Shown here piece by piece: positions 16,410-26,876 of a stretch of 64,000 nucleotides of DNA (positions are counted from its first letter, which is position 1; each line of letters starts with the position of its first letter). The notes under the pieces are model-generated. The model saw nothing but the letters and a program-made list of their open reading frames with translations. It made no database searches and was not told the DNA's origin. The stretch comes from JACVRX01 sp046726315 (GTDB lineage: Bacteria; Actinomycetota; Actinomycetes; Jiangellales; Jiangellaceae). A program made the position numbers and the translations under genes. Where the stretch lies: assembly GCA_046726315.1 (NCBI GenBank), contig JBKPAG010000011.1, forward strand, positions 62,001 to 126,000. The letters run 5' to 3'.

Positions 16410-17444
16410 ATGAGTTATGTACCCGCGGCCGACCGCTATGAGCGCATGCCATACCGCCGAACCGGCCGGAGCGGACTGCAGCTGCCAATCGTTTCTCTCG
16501 GCCTCTGGCACAACTTCGGCGACCAGACGCCGCTGGAGACCCAGCGCGCTATTGTGCGCCGCGCATTCGACTCAGGCATCACGCACTTCGATCTGGCCAA
16601 CAACTATGGACCGCCATACGGTTCGGCGGAGATCAATTTTGGCCGGATCATGGCCGACGATCTCGCGCCGCACCGCGATGAGCTGATCGTCTCGACCAAG
16701 GCCGGTTACGACATGTGGCCGGGCCCGTACGGGGAGTGGGGCTCCCGAAAGTACTTGCTGGCCAGCCTCGACCAGTCCCTGGCGCGGATGGGACTGGAGT
16801 ACGTCGACATCTTCTACAGTCACCGCTTCGACCCTGACACACCGCTCGAGGAAACCATGGGCGCGCTGGATGCCGCCGTCCGCTCGGGCCGGGCCCTGTA
16901 CGCCGGCATCTCGTCCTACTCGGCGCAGAAAACGGCGGAGGCCGCCGCCACCTTGCGCAGCATTGGCACTCCGCTACTCATCCATCAGCCGTCGTACTCA
17001 CTGCTCAACCGCTGGGTCGAGCAGGGCGAACCGAGTCTGCTCGAGACGCTGGCCGAAAACGGCGTCGGCTGCATCGCATTCTCACCGCTCGCCCAAGGCA
17101 TGCTCACCGACCGCTATCTCGACGGGATCCCCGCGGGCTCACGAGCAGCCAGGGGTACCTCGTTGTCTCCCGATCTGCTCTCCGAGCAATCCCTGGGGCA
17201 CGTCCGCACGCTGAACGAGATCGCCAAGAAACGCGGGCAGACCCTGGCGCAGATGGCCATCGCGTGGGTGCTGCGCGGCGAGCGGGTGACCTCCGCGCTC
17301 ATCGGCGCGAGCAGCGTCGAGCAGCTCGAGGCCAATGTCCGTGCGGTGGACAACCTCGAGTTCACCGACCACGAGCTGGCCGCTATTGACCAGTACGCCG
17401 TCGACGCGGGGATCAACCTCTGGGCGCAGTCCAGCGCGCAGTAG
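16410..17444 (+). CDS. Aldo/keto reductase, L-glyceraldehyde-3-phosphate reductase (YghZ) type
   Basis: 344 residues. ATG 16410 follows the purine-rich GAGGGAAGGA at 16391-16400. The AKR tetrad is visible: Asp and Tyr in HFDLANNYGPPYGSAE, Lys in VSTKAGYDMWPGPYGEWGSR, and His in DIFYSHRFDPDTP. The MWPGPYG..GSRKYL stretch is typical of YghZ/MgrA-like reductases and of potassium-channel beta-subunit relatives. The product would be a cytoplasmic NADPH-dependent reductase of short aldehydes, including L-glyceraldehyde 3-phosphate and methylglyoxal. The end is close to the convergent parE stop (20 bp). Confidence 0.9.
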   Translation: MSYVPAADRYERMPYRRTGRSGLQLPIVSLGLWHNFGDQTPLETQRAIVRRAFDSGITHFDLANNYGPPYGSAEINFGRIMADDLAPHRDELIVSTKAGYDMWPGPYGEWGSRKYLLASLDQSLARMGLEYVDIFYSHRFDPDTPLEETMGALDAAVRSGRALYAGISSYSAQKTAEAAATLRSIGTPLLIHQPSYSLLNRWVEQGEPSLLETLAENGVGCIAFSPLAQGMLTDRYLDGIPAGSRAARGTSLSPDLLSEQSLGHVRTLNEIAKKRGQTLAQMAIAWVLRGERVTSALIGASSVEQLEANVRAVDNLEFTDHELAAIDQYAVDAGINLWAQSSAQ

Positions 17445-17464
17445 CGTCACCTTGGGCACCGCGC

Positions 17465-19588
<2,124 letters not shown>

Positions 19589-19796
19589 CAGGTGTCTCCT
19601 GTTCGTGCCGTTCGCCTCAAGCGCGTTGTCAGAGTAGTCGGGGGTACTGACAAGCAAGCCGGGACGCGCCGTGGTGTCGAACCCCCGGCGACGCGGCTTC
19701 GCTCTGAGCGAAGCGATGTCTCTGGATGAGGTCGGAACAGCGAACGCCTGCTTTCATGTTGAACAGACGTCGGAGATGTCCGTCGAGGGGAGCACC

Positions 19797-20021
19797 GTGA
19801 CCACCGCCGTCCTCAGCCCACTACAGGCCGTCGACCGCTGCGATCGCTGCGGTGCACAGGCCTACATCCGCGCGGTCCTGGCCAACGGCAGTGAGCTGCT
19901 GTTCTGTGGCCACCATGGCCGCCGCCACGAGCCGAAGCTTCGCCCGCTCACCGTCGAGTGGCACGACGAAACCAGTCAGCTGGCCGCGACACCAGCCACC
20001 GCGCCTGACGGCGAGATCTAA
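19797..20021 (+). CDS. DUF7455 small zinc-ribbon-like protein
   Basis: 74 residues from GTG 19797, with GAGGGGAG at 19785-19792. The core VDRCDRCGAQAYIRAVLANG followed by ELLFCGHHGRRHEPKL gives a Cys-x2-Cys then Cys-x2-His arrangement, a probable zinc-binding knuckle. The family is actinobacterial and uncharacterised. I recall these genes beside the principal sigma factor and parE in other genomes, so a link to transcription or chromosome maintenance is inferred. It is divergent from parE (209 bp between starts). Confidence 0.85.
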   Translation: MTTAVLSPLQAVDRCDRCGAQAYIRAVLANGSELLFCGHHGRRHEPKLRPLTVEWHDETSQLAATPATAPDGEI

Positions 20022-20090
20022 CGCTGAACTGAACGCAACAAATCCGGGCCGCGACCTCCACCGTCGTGGCCCGTTCTCATTGCTGGCACG

Positions 20091-20582
20091 ATGCCGGGCG
20101 TGGATCCCGCCGGTGTGGCTTTGGTCGGCATAGCGATCGTCGCCGGGCTCATCGGCATCGTCATCGTGCTGCTGCCCGGCCTGTTGATCGTTTGGGCAGC
20201 AGTTGCCGTATGGGCACTCGTTGAACGCACGCCGCTGGCGTGGGGCGTGCTGGCCCTGGCGACGATGTTCGCGCTGGCCGGGACGGTGGTGAAGTATCTA
20301 CTACCGGGTCAGCGGATGCGCGACGCGGGAGTTCCGGGGCGCAGCGTCGTCTTCGGCGCTCTGCTCGGCGTCATCGGTTTCTTCGTGATCCCGGTGGTCG
20401 GGCTGTTCGTCGGCTTCATCCTCGGCATCTACCTTGCAGAGCGAATCCGGTTGGGCGCCCATAAACGCGCCTGGCCGTCGACCGTGCACGCGCTCAAGGC
20501 CGTCGGCCTGTCGATCCTGATCGAGCTGCTCGCCGGCCTGCTCATTGCTGCTTCGTGGGCGTTGGCAGTCGTGGCCGGCTGA
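20091..20582 (+). CDS. DUF456 family integral membrane protein
   Basis: 163 residues of the DUF456 family. Four or five membrane helices are evident: VALVGIAIVAGLIGIVIVLL, LLIVWAAVAVWALV, WGVLALATMFALAGT, VVFGALLGVIGFFVIPVVGL and ILIELLAGLLIAASWALA. The loop YLLPGQRMRDAGVPGRS precedes the characteristic glycine-rich GALLGVIGFFVIPVVGLFVG. Function unknown. It lies 70 bp after the zinc-ribbon gene on the same strand and may be co-transcribed with it. Confidence 0.9.
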   Translation: MPGVDPAGVALVGIAIVAGLIGIVIVLLPGLLIVWAAVAVWALVERTPLAWGVLALATMFALAGTVVKYLLPGQRMRDAGVPGRSVVFGALLGVIGFFVIPVVGLFVGFILGIYLAERIRLGAHKRAWPSTVHALKAVGLSILIELLAGLLIAASWALAVVAG

Positions 20583-20615
20583 CCACGCCCGTGATCGCGG
20601 ATCCAGTCCGGAGCG

Positions 20616-21476
20616 CTACAACCACGACACGATCGCGGCGGCGAACCGTTCGGCTGCGCCCGCAGCGCAACCCAAATACAGCGACGGCTCGGTCAGTTCC
20701 AGCTCGAGCAGAACAGGAGCACCGTTCGGTCAGGGGACCAAGTCGACCCGCGCGTAGAGCAACCGGTCCGGCCCGCGCGGCACCGCGGCCAGCACCCGCT
20801 CGGCTACGGCGCGCTCGGCCGCACTGGTTTCCCGTGGCGTGATCTCCTCGGGCCGGAAGAGGCCATGGACAGCGTGGTCCTCGTCCGTCAACATCGGGCC
20901 CTTGCGGACGGCGTGGGAGTACTTGCCGCCGATGTACAGCAGCGCCGTTTCGCCCTGATCGTCCACGGCGGACAGGTACGGCTGGATCATGATGTCGCGG
21001 CCGGCCCCGTGCAGCCGCTCGATATGCGTGCCAGCGCGCCGCCTGTCAGCAGCGTCGCCCAGGTTGTACCGCTCGGTATCGAGACTGCCGGCCCCGACGC
21101 TCGGCTTGATCACGTACTCACCTGACGACGGAGGCGTCCAGGACTCGCCCGGCGTCAGCCAGGTCGTCGACACGAGCGGCAGGCCGGCGGCGGCCAGCCC
21201 GGCCAGGTACCGCTTGTCGGTGTTCCAGTCGACGACGTCGGCCGGGTTTGCCAACGCCGGAATGCGGTATGCCCAGGCACGGAACTGCTCTCGTCGCCTC
21301 GGGTAGTCCCACGTGGAGCGCAGAACCGCGAGGTCATAGCCCGACCAGTCCACGTCGTCGGCATCCCACACCAGGGGCTCGGCGGACACTCCCATGGCGG
21401 CGAGCGGCGCAACCACGAGACGGTCATCGGGATCCAGATCGGCGACCTCGGCACACGTGACCAGGGCAACGCGCAT
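20616..21476 (-). pseudogene. ATP-grasp protein interrupted by an in-frame TGA near its C-terminus
   Basis: The open part (ATG 21476 to the TGA at 20732-20730) encodes a RimK-like ATP-grasp protein of about 248 residues: MRVALVTCAE, DWSGYDLAVLRSTWDYPRR, EYVIKPSVGAGSLDTERY (ATP-binding Lys) and IMIQPYLSAVDDQGETALLY. After ARVDLVP comes TGA. The same frame then continues for 37 codons with family-like sequence, PNGAPVLLELELTEPSLYLG and AAGAAERFAAAI, to a TAG at 20618-20616. Homologues read VDLVPG here, so a Gly codon (GGA to TGA) has probably become a stop. The lost end carries the acidic metal ligands (ELELTEPS), so the truncated product should be inactive unless the stop is read through. Confidence 0.8.
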
Positions 21477-21652
21477 GATCAAAGACCGCTAATAGCGACA
21501 CCGGATGGACTTCGATCATGGTCAGTTCAGGTAATCGCGAAATAGGGACGCATGAGCGCTGTGCCTCCGAGCGTGGTAACCGTGCAGGTCAGGAGCGGTG
21601 TGGTGCGAAATATCCCCGACTGATCGGCGCGGCGACGGGATGGAGCCCCGCC

Positions 21653-21910
21653 GTGGATGCAACGTATCGCGCCCAGCTCACTTTCCCACCGGGCTTGGAC
21701 GAAACCCGCCTGGCCGTGTTCGACGGTGACGTGCTCGCCGCTGAGACGACGTGGCGGGCGTCGGACAACTACCGGCCCGGCCCGGCCAACTGGGATTGGC
21801 AGTTGAACATGCTCAGCTACGCTCGCACGACCCGCCGGGAGCCGGACGGCGGCGGGTTCGGCTGCAACTGCCGGGCGATCTTCCGGTACGACGAGGGGGG
21901 CGAGGCGTGA
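21653..21910 (+). CDS. Small hypothetical protein (element-associated)
   Basis: About 85 residues from GTG 21653, with GGAG 7 bp upstream; the frame is open back to 21518. The sequence (YRAQLTFPPGLDETRLAVFD, then NWDWQLNMLSYARTTRREPD and CNCRAIFRYDEGG) is acidic and soluble, with no recognised family. The stop overlaps the next small gene in a GTGA quadruplet, so the two form a unit. Such tightly packed short ORFs are typical of phage or integrative elements. Confidence 0.5.
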   Translation: MDATYRAQLTFPPGLDETRLAVFDGDVLAAETTWRASDNYRPGPANWDWQLNMLSYARTTRREPDGGGFGCNCRAIFRYDEGGEA

Positions 21911-22071
21911 ACCCGTACGAACACCTGACTTTGGAGCAGTTGCGTATCCGGGCGCGGTTGTTCATCGAGGAAAGGCAGGCGTTGCTGGCGGAGATCGACC
22001 GCCGCGTCAACCCGGACAGCAGGAGGACACGCCGGGGTGGTCTGCGGGTGGTCGACGGCGGCAGGTCCTGA
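21907..22071 (+). CDS. Small hypothetical protein with VVDGG C-terminus
   Basis: 54 residues from GTG 21907, overlapping the previous stop by 4 bp. A helical segment, YEHLTLEQLRIRARLFIEER followed by QALLAEIDRR, leads to a basic RRTRRGGLRVVDGGRS end. The helix-plus-basic-tail layout suggests nucleic-acid or partner binding. The RVVDGG end recalls the FRVIDGGK peptide near 13.53 kb. No family was recognised. Confidence 0.5.
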   Translation: MNPYEHLTLEQLRIRARLFIEERQALLAEIDRRVNPDSRRTRRGGLRVVDGGRS

Positions 22072-22092
22072 GCGGCCCAGAAGCGCCTGGCG

Positions 22093-22773
22093 CTAGCCCG
22101 AGGTGATCGGTTGGGTGAGCATGACGACTACGCCGGCGACCAACGCGACGCAGGCGAAGGCGAGAAGGCTGATCCGGGCGCGTCGGTAGTCGAAGCGTTC
22201 GGAGATTGCGGCGAAAAACAGCGCCGAGGCAAAGAACAGGGTCGCCGCCGTATAGACGTCGGAGTGGTTGTTCGCGTCCTGACCATCGGCGAACTTCGTT
22301 TCGGCCTGCGTGGTCAGGTCGCTGGCCTTTTGCTCTTGGGGCGGCTGGTACTCCGGCATCACCAGCGGGTTCGTTGGGGCTTCGGGGTTCGTCCGCGGAT
22401 CCATGGCGACCCACGCCTCGTAGGCCGGCTCCAACACGTCGCTGAACCGCGTTCGGTAGAAGTCCGCCAGCTCGGTGTCGCCGGAGAGCGAGGCATCGAT
22501 GAAGTTCTCGAATACGCTCAGGTCGGCCAGCCGGTACTGGTTCGCCTCGGTGTGCAACTCCGCAGCGCTGGTCCGGGCCGCGGAGGCCTGCGTGTAGTTG
22601 CTGGATTGGATGCCATCCCACAGCGAGGCTTGATAGCCGCTCCACGCGGTGACCAGGGCGGCAAACCCGAGGAGCACGGTGGTGAAGATTTCGAAGCGCT
22701 TTTCCGTTCGCGACACGTCCGGATGATCTTGGGGCTGATCCTCTTCCCGCGTGTCATCAGGCTGGTCGTTCAT
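22093..22773 (-). CDS. Membrane protein of unknown function (three helices)
   Basis: 226 residues. The acidic N-terminal 30 residues (DDTREEDQPQDHPDVSR) precede helix 1 (IFTTVLLGFAALVTAWSGYQ). A large, probably extracytoplasmic domain of about 115 residues follows, with a helical Ala/Gln-rich part. Then come helix 2 (TAATLFFASALFFAAISERF) and helix 3 (LLAFACVALVAGVVVMLTQP). The layout resembles DUF4337-type proteins, but I did not establish identity. Start: ATG 22773 (GTG 22776 adjoining). The gene looks intact although both flanks carry element debris. Confidence 0.65.
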   Translation of the reverse strand: MNDQPDDTREEDQPQDHPDVSRTEKRFEIFTTVLLGFAALVTAWSGYQASLWDGIQSSNYTQASAARTSAAELHTEANQYRLADLSVFENFIDASLSGDTELADFYRTRFSDVLEPAYEAWVAMDPRTNPEAPTNPLVMPEYQPPQEQKASDLTTQAETKFADGQDANNHSDVYTAATLFFASALFFAAISERFDYRRARISLLAFACVALVAGVVVMLTQPITSG

Positions 22774-22814
22774 CACAAGGCGTCAGTATGGCTTCAGCGC
22801 CGGCGGATGCGATG

Positions 22815-24278
22815 TCATGACGCCTCGTCGAACACGAACACCTGCGGCCCCGTCTCCGTGGCGATCGCCGCGGCGTGCGCCATGATCGCGCACACCGCAA
22901 GGTCGATCCGGCGCGTCGAGTGCTTGGACTCCTTGTAAACACGGGTGCCGCGCGAGTCGGTCCGCACCGTCGCATTGCTTACGTGCCGGTTCAACCTGGG
23001 GTCGCCGGAGTGGGTGACCGTCCGGTTCACCACCGCCTCGTACAGCGCGTTCGTCGCCGGGGTCATCCGCTGCGCGGTCTGCGCGAACTCCTCCACCGGC
23101 AGCCCGTCATCGAGCGGCACCTGCATGGACCATTGCCACCGGAACGGGTCGCACACGATCGACCGGACCTGCCAACGGCGGCACACGGCCCTGATCGCGT
23201 CCTCGACATCGAGGATCGGTGTGCGCCAGTTGACGCTGCCCGGTGCCGGCTCCCACAGGCCCGGCGACGTCCAGGTGCGGGGTGTCGCCGATCTGGCACA
23301 CGACCAGCGCGGTCGCATCCTGGCTGAACGACCCGTCTAGCGCGAGGGTCACCTCCGCGCCGTCCGGCACCGGCCGCTCGACGACGCAGGCTTCCCACGA
23401 GCGTGGCGGCAGCCACGGGTCGTCCACCTCGTCGGAGAACTGGCACAGCCGGGATCGGCGGAACGTCGACTCCCGCGTCTTCGGCGGCAGGAACGCGGCG
23501 ATCCCATCCGGCGACAGGAAGTCACCGAGCGCTGGGGACGCCAGCTCCCAGCAGTGCCGGCAGTCCACCGGGTGATCCTCGAATCCGGCCGCGGAGAACT
23601 CCCGCCACACTAGCGATAAGTCGTCCGGGTGCTCGATCGCGTACTCGCGCATGTCCGCCAGCACCGACGTCGCCCAGTCCGGACCCGGTGTGCCGATGCC
23701 GATTACCATCGACGACTCACGCTTGCCGGACGCCAGGCCGACGACTTCGTACACCTCGCGGTCGATCCGGCCGAACTCATCCAGGATCGCCAACGTGAAG
23801 TCCAATCCCTCCAGCCGTTTCGGCACCGCGGGCAACACTTGGAACGACGCGTCCCGCGCCGGCACCGTCAGATGGTCCTGGTACACCTGCACCCGCGACT
23901 CGAGCTCCGGGTGCAACTCCACCATCCGGCGGGCGATGTTGAAACACAACCCGGCCTGCCGCTCGTCGCAGGCGGCCACCACCACCGACGCGCCCTCCGC
24001 GCCGAGCATCAGGTCATACAGCCCGAGCGCGGCGATCGCCGTGGTCTTGCCCTGACCCCTAGGCAGCATCCAACCAGCCGCGGCGGCGGCGCCGGATCGA
24101 GCACCGAGCCGAACAGGTCCAGCTGCCACGGGCGAAGTCGCAACGGTTTCCGCGCCCCGTGGCCCTTCGGCACCGTTATGTAGTGCTGACAGAACGCTTC
24201 AAACCGTTTCGCGCCCACTTTGCGGGACCGGAACGGCAACCCGGACGGGTCTACCCCGGGTTTCGGCCCGGCCCTCAC
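22815..24278 (-). pseudogene. Phage terminase large subunit, two frameshifts
   Basis: Three consecutive minus-strand frames give one near full-length TerL (about 488 codons). Frame 1 (GTG 24278): RKVGAKRFEAFCQHYITVPK, then PLRLRPWQLDLFGSVLDPAP. Frame 2: GWMLPRGQGKTTAIAALGLY (Walker A), LDFTLAILDEFGRIDREVYE (Walker B), up to VCQIGDTPHLDVAG. Frame 3: LWEPAPGSVNWRTPILDVED, RSIVCDPFRWQWSMQ (nuclease domain), ending GPQVFVFDEAS. The first shift lies near 24070; the second, near 23260, fits one extra G/C in a GGGCC run. The start overlaps the HNH stop (GTGA). ATPase and nuclease parts are both recognisable, but no intact protein can be made. Confidence 0.85.
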
Positions 24279-24682
24279 GCGAACCCCGGTACCCCTGGGG
24301 GGTGTGTAATCGCCTCTCGGGCTGGGATGCGGGTGGCGAGCCTCCCCTTCTCACGACTCGCCGCGCCCTTCTTCGAGTTGTATGCGCGGCATAGCACTGT
24401 GAGCGGGCCACGCGGGTCGCCGCCTTGGCCGACGGGATAGACGTGGTCGGCGGTGAGCAGGTTGGGCCACAGCACGGCGTGCGCCGGCCGTTGGTAGCCG
24501 GGACACCACTCGCCGTAGTTGGCACGGTGGGCAGCGACGGCATCGGCGCGGCGCTTGCGTTCGGTCCAGTCGCGGCTGACGGTGGTTGGCCGTGGCGATC
24601 GTTGAGGTGTGCATGACGAGCACCTGCTGCCGGCTGCGATCTTGCGGCCGCAGCCGACGCACGACCTGGGCAGGCTGGTCAT
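24275..24682 (-). CDS. Phage-type HNH endonuclease
   Basis: 135 residues from ATG 24682, which overlaps the prohead-protease stop (ATGA). Two CxxC knuckles at the N-terminus (SCVGCGRKI, RCSSCTPQ) precede the HNH core: LLTADHVYPVGQGGDPRGPL and VLCRAYNSKKGA. In this family the core normally ends CRSCN; here the second Cys is Tyr (CRAYN), so the structural zinc site may be damaged. HNH proteins beside terminases assist DNA cleavage during packaging. No small terminase subunit gene lies between this gene and the large subunit. The frame itself is open. Confidence 0.75.
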   Translation of the reverse strand: MTSLPRSCVGCGRKIAAGSRCSSCTPQRSPRPTTVSRDWTERKRRADAVAAHRANYGEWCPGYQRPAHAVLWPNLLTADHVYPVGQGGDPRGPLTVLCRAYNSKKGAASREKGRLATRIPAREAITHPPGVPGFA

Positions 24683-25207
24683 GGTGTCCTGAGCCTGGCT
24701 ATGTGTAGGCGTGGCACGGACAGCCCTTGTGCGGCCCGTACGGCCGCGATGGTGGCTCCGGGGTAGGCGGGCTGGCGGACGACGGCGACGTGGTCCAGGG
24801 TGGCGCTGAGCCTCGTCACCCTGGTCTTGTCGCGGTTCCACGTCTCGCGGTCGGGGATGAACCCGATGCTCAACCCGAGCGGAACGCCGTCGCGGACGAG
24901 GGTCAGCACCTCGTTCCCCGTCTCAGTTTCTGACACGTGCCACGCCCCATGCAGCCCGTCCGGCGCATCGCGCAGCTCCACGCTGTGACCGATGGGTAGC
25001 TCTGCCCCGTCCCTCGGGTGTGCGGCGGTGAGGGGTGTGGGTGCCGGCGTCGGCGAACGCACCGGGGGCGAAGGATTCGACGTATCTGCCGATGCGGGTT
25101 TCTTGGCCGTAGGGGACTGCGATGCCGACGATGGTTCTGCCGTCGTCGCGGATTTCCAACGTGGCGGCATAGGCGCGGGTGAGGACATTTGTCCCTGCTG
25201 CGGTCAT
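24679..25207 (-). pseudogene. HK97-type prohead protease, frameshifted
   Basis: Frame 1 (ATG 25207) gives VLTRAYAATLEIRDDGRTIVG, then VPYGQETRIGRYVESFAPGA, the N-terminal part of the HK97 prohead protease family. Frame 2 resumes LTAAHPRDGAELPIGHSVEL (catalytic His region), LTLVRDGVPLGLSIGFIPDR and LDHVAVVRQPAYPGATI (Ser-region strand), up to the TGA at 24679. The shift lies near 25030 in a CACACCCCTCACC run. The combined length, about 176 residues, equals the family length. The capsid gene normally found next to it is absent. Confidence 0.8.
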
Positions 25208-25295
25208 GCGACAGCCTCCAGTGCTGGGACATGTCTACGGGGCGTACAGAGCCTCTCAGAGGCATCTGCGGGGGCAGAGGAGCGGCGGCAGAGCG

Positions 25296-26777
25296 TCAGT
25301 CCAGGTAATCGCGAAGTACCTGCGAGCGCGACGGGTGGCGCAGCTTGCTCATCGTCTTGGACTCGATCTGACGGATGCGCTCGCGGGTGACGCCGTAGAC
25401 CTTGCCGATCTCGTCGAGCGTCTTCGGCTGGCCGTCGGTGAGCCCGAAGCGCATCGACACCACGCCCGCTTCACGCTCGGACAACGTGTCGAGCACCGCG
25501 TGCAACTGCTCCTGCAGCAGGGTGAACGACACCGCCTCGGCCGGCACGATGGCCTCGGAGTCCTCGATCAGGTCGCCGAACTCGCTGTCGCCGTCCTCGC
25601 CGAGCGGGGTGTGCAGGGAGATCGGTTCACGCCCGTACTTCTGCACCTCGACGACTTTCTCGGGGGTCATGTCGAGTTCCTTGGCAAGCTCCTCAGGCGT
25701 CGGCTCGCGGCCGAGGTCCTGCAGCATCTGCCGCTGTACCCTGGCCAACTTGTTGATCACCTCGACCATGTGCACCGGGATTCGGATGGTGCGGGCCTGG
25801 TCGGCCATCGCCCGAGTGATCGCCTGCCGGATCCACCACGTCGCGTAGGTCGAGAACTTGTAGCCCTTGGTGTAGTCGAACTTCTCGACCGCCCGGATCA
25901 GGCCCAGGTTGCCCTCCTGGATCAGGTCCAGGAACAACATGCCGCGGCCGGTGTAACGCTTGGCCAGCGACACGACCAGGCGGAGGTTCGCCTCGAGCAG
26001 GTGGTTTTTCGCCCGCCGTCCGTCCTGCGCGATCCAGTGCAGCTCATTACGCAACTTCGGCGAAAGCGCAGTTGTGTCGTGGGCGAGTTTCTCCTCGGCG
26101 AACAGGCCCGCTTCTATGCGCTTGGCCAGCTCGACCTCCTGCTCGGCATTGAGCAGCGGAACCTTGCCGATCTGCTTGAGGTAGTCCTTGACCGGGTCCG
26201 CGGTCGCGCCGGCGACGGAGACCTGCTGTTCGGGCTCATCGGCGTCGTCGGCGTCGGAGTAGATGAAGCCTTCGGCCTCCTCCTTGGCCGCGGCCTCCTC
26301 GGGCGCCGCGACGGTCGCCAGGTCGGCGGGGTTCGGCTCGACGTCGTCGAGGCTGACTAGATCCGCGTCGGCGAACTCAGCCGCGACGTCGACGACCCGA
26401 TCGGCGGGCACACCGGCGGTCGCGTCAGTGACGGCCGCGGCCGTCGCTGGCACGTCTGTCGGTGGAGTGGCCTTCGCCGGAGACTTCGTCGCTGCTGGCT
26501 CCCTCGGCGCAGACCTCTTGGCGCGAGCAGCCTTCGCGGGAGGCTTTTTGGTGGTCGACGACGTCGCGGCGGGCCTCTCGACCGGCTTGGTCGACTTCTT
26601 CGAGGTCGCTTCGACCGCCTTGCCGTCGCCCGGCTTCGCCCTGGAGGAGGCCTTCTTCACGGTCGGCTTGCGAGCCCGAGCCGATGGTTTGCTCGCGGAG
26701 TCCACCGTGGCGGTGGCCGATGAACGCCGGGCGGCCGCGGCCGACACCTGCTCAGGGCGCGACGAACTCGACGACAC
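25296..26777 (-). CDS. rpoD: Principal RNA polymerase sigma factor (RpoD/SigA/HrdB)
   Basis: 493 residues from GTG, with GAGAGG about 6 bp upstream. A Lys/Ala/Ser/Pro-rich disordered region (1-170) precedes region 1.2 (DPVKDYLKQIGKVPLLNAEQE), region 2 (RLVVSLAKRYTGRGMLFLDL, YKFSTYATWWIRQAITRAMA), region 3 (PVHMVEVINKLARVQRQMLQ) and region 4 (SEREAGVVSMRFGLTDGQ, TRERIRQIESKTMSKLRHPS). This is the housekeeping group 1 sigma factor, recognising -35/-10 promoters. The phage remnant starts 89 bp beyond its stop. The upstream PP2C gene is on the same strand, but 99 bp separate them. Confidence 0.97.
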   Translation of the reverse strand: MSSSSSRPEQVSAAAARRSSATATVDSASKPSARARKPTVKKASSRAKPGDGKAVEATSKKSTKPVERPAATSSTTKKPPAKAARAKRSAPREPAATKSPAKATPPTDVPATAAAVTDATAGVPADRVVDVAAEFADADLVSLDDVEPNPADLATVAAPEEAAAKEEAEGFIYSDADDADEPEQQVSVAGATADPVKDYLKQIGKVPLLNAEQEVELAKRIEAGLFAEEKLAHDTTALSPKLRNELHWIAQDGRRAKNHLLEANLRLVVSLAKRYTGRGMLFLDLIQEGNLGLIRAVEKFDYTKGYKFSTYATWWIRQAITRAMADQARTIRIPVHMVEVINKLARVQRQMLQDLGREPTPEELAKELDMTPEKVVEVQKYGREPISLHTPLGEDGDSEFGDLIEDSEAIVPAEAVSFTLLQEQLHAVLDTLSEREAGVVSMRFGLTDGQPKTLDEIGKVYGVTRERIRQIESKTMSKLRHPSRSQVLRDYLD

Positions 26778-26876
26778 AAACGACCTCTCGACGACGGGCG
26801 ATCAGGGGGATGAGCGATGACGACACGCGAACCAACATTCTGACACGGCCGATGCTTCCTGCGCGCATCTGCACCC

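Noticed and set aside
20730..20732. Selenocysteine at the in-frame TGA of the ATP-grasp gene
   Set aside because: Homologues have Gly, not Cys, at this site, and no obvious SECIS-like hairpin follows, so a nonsense mutation is simpler.
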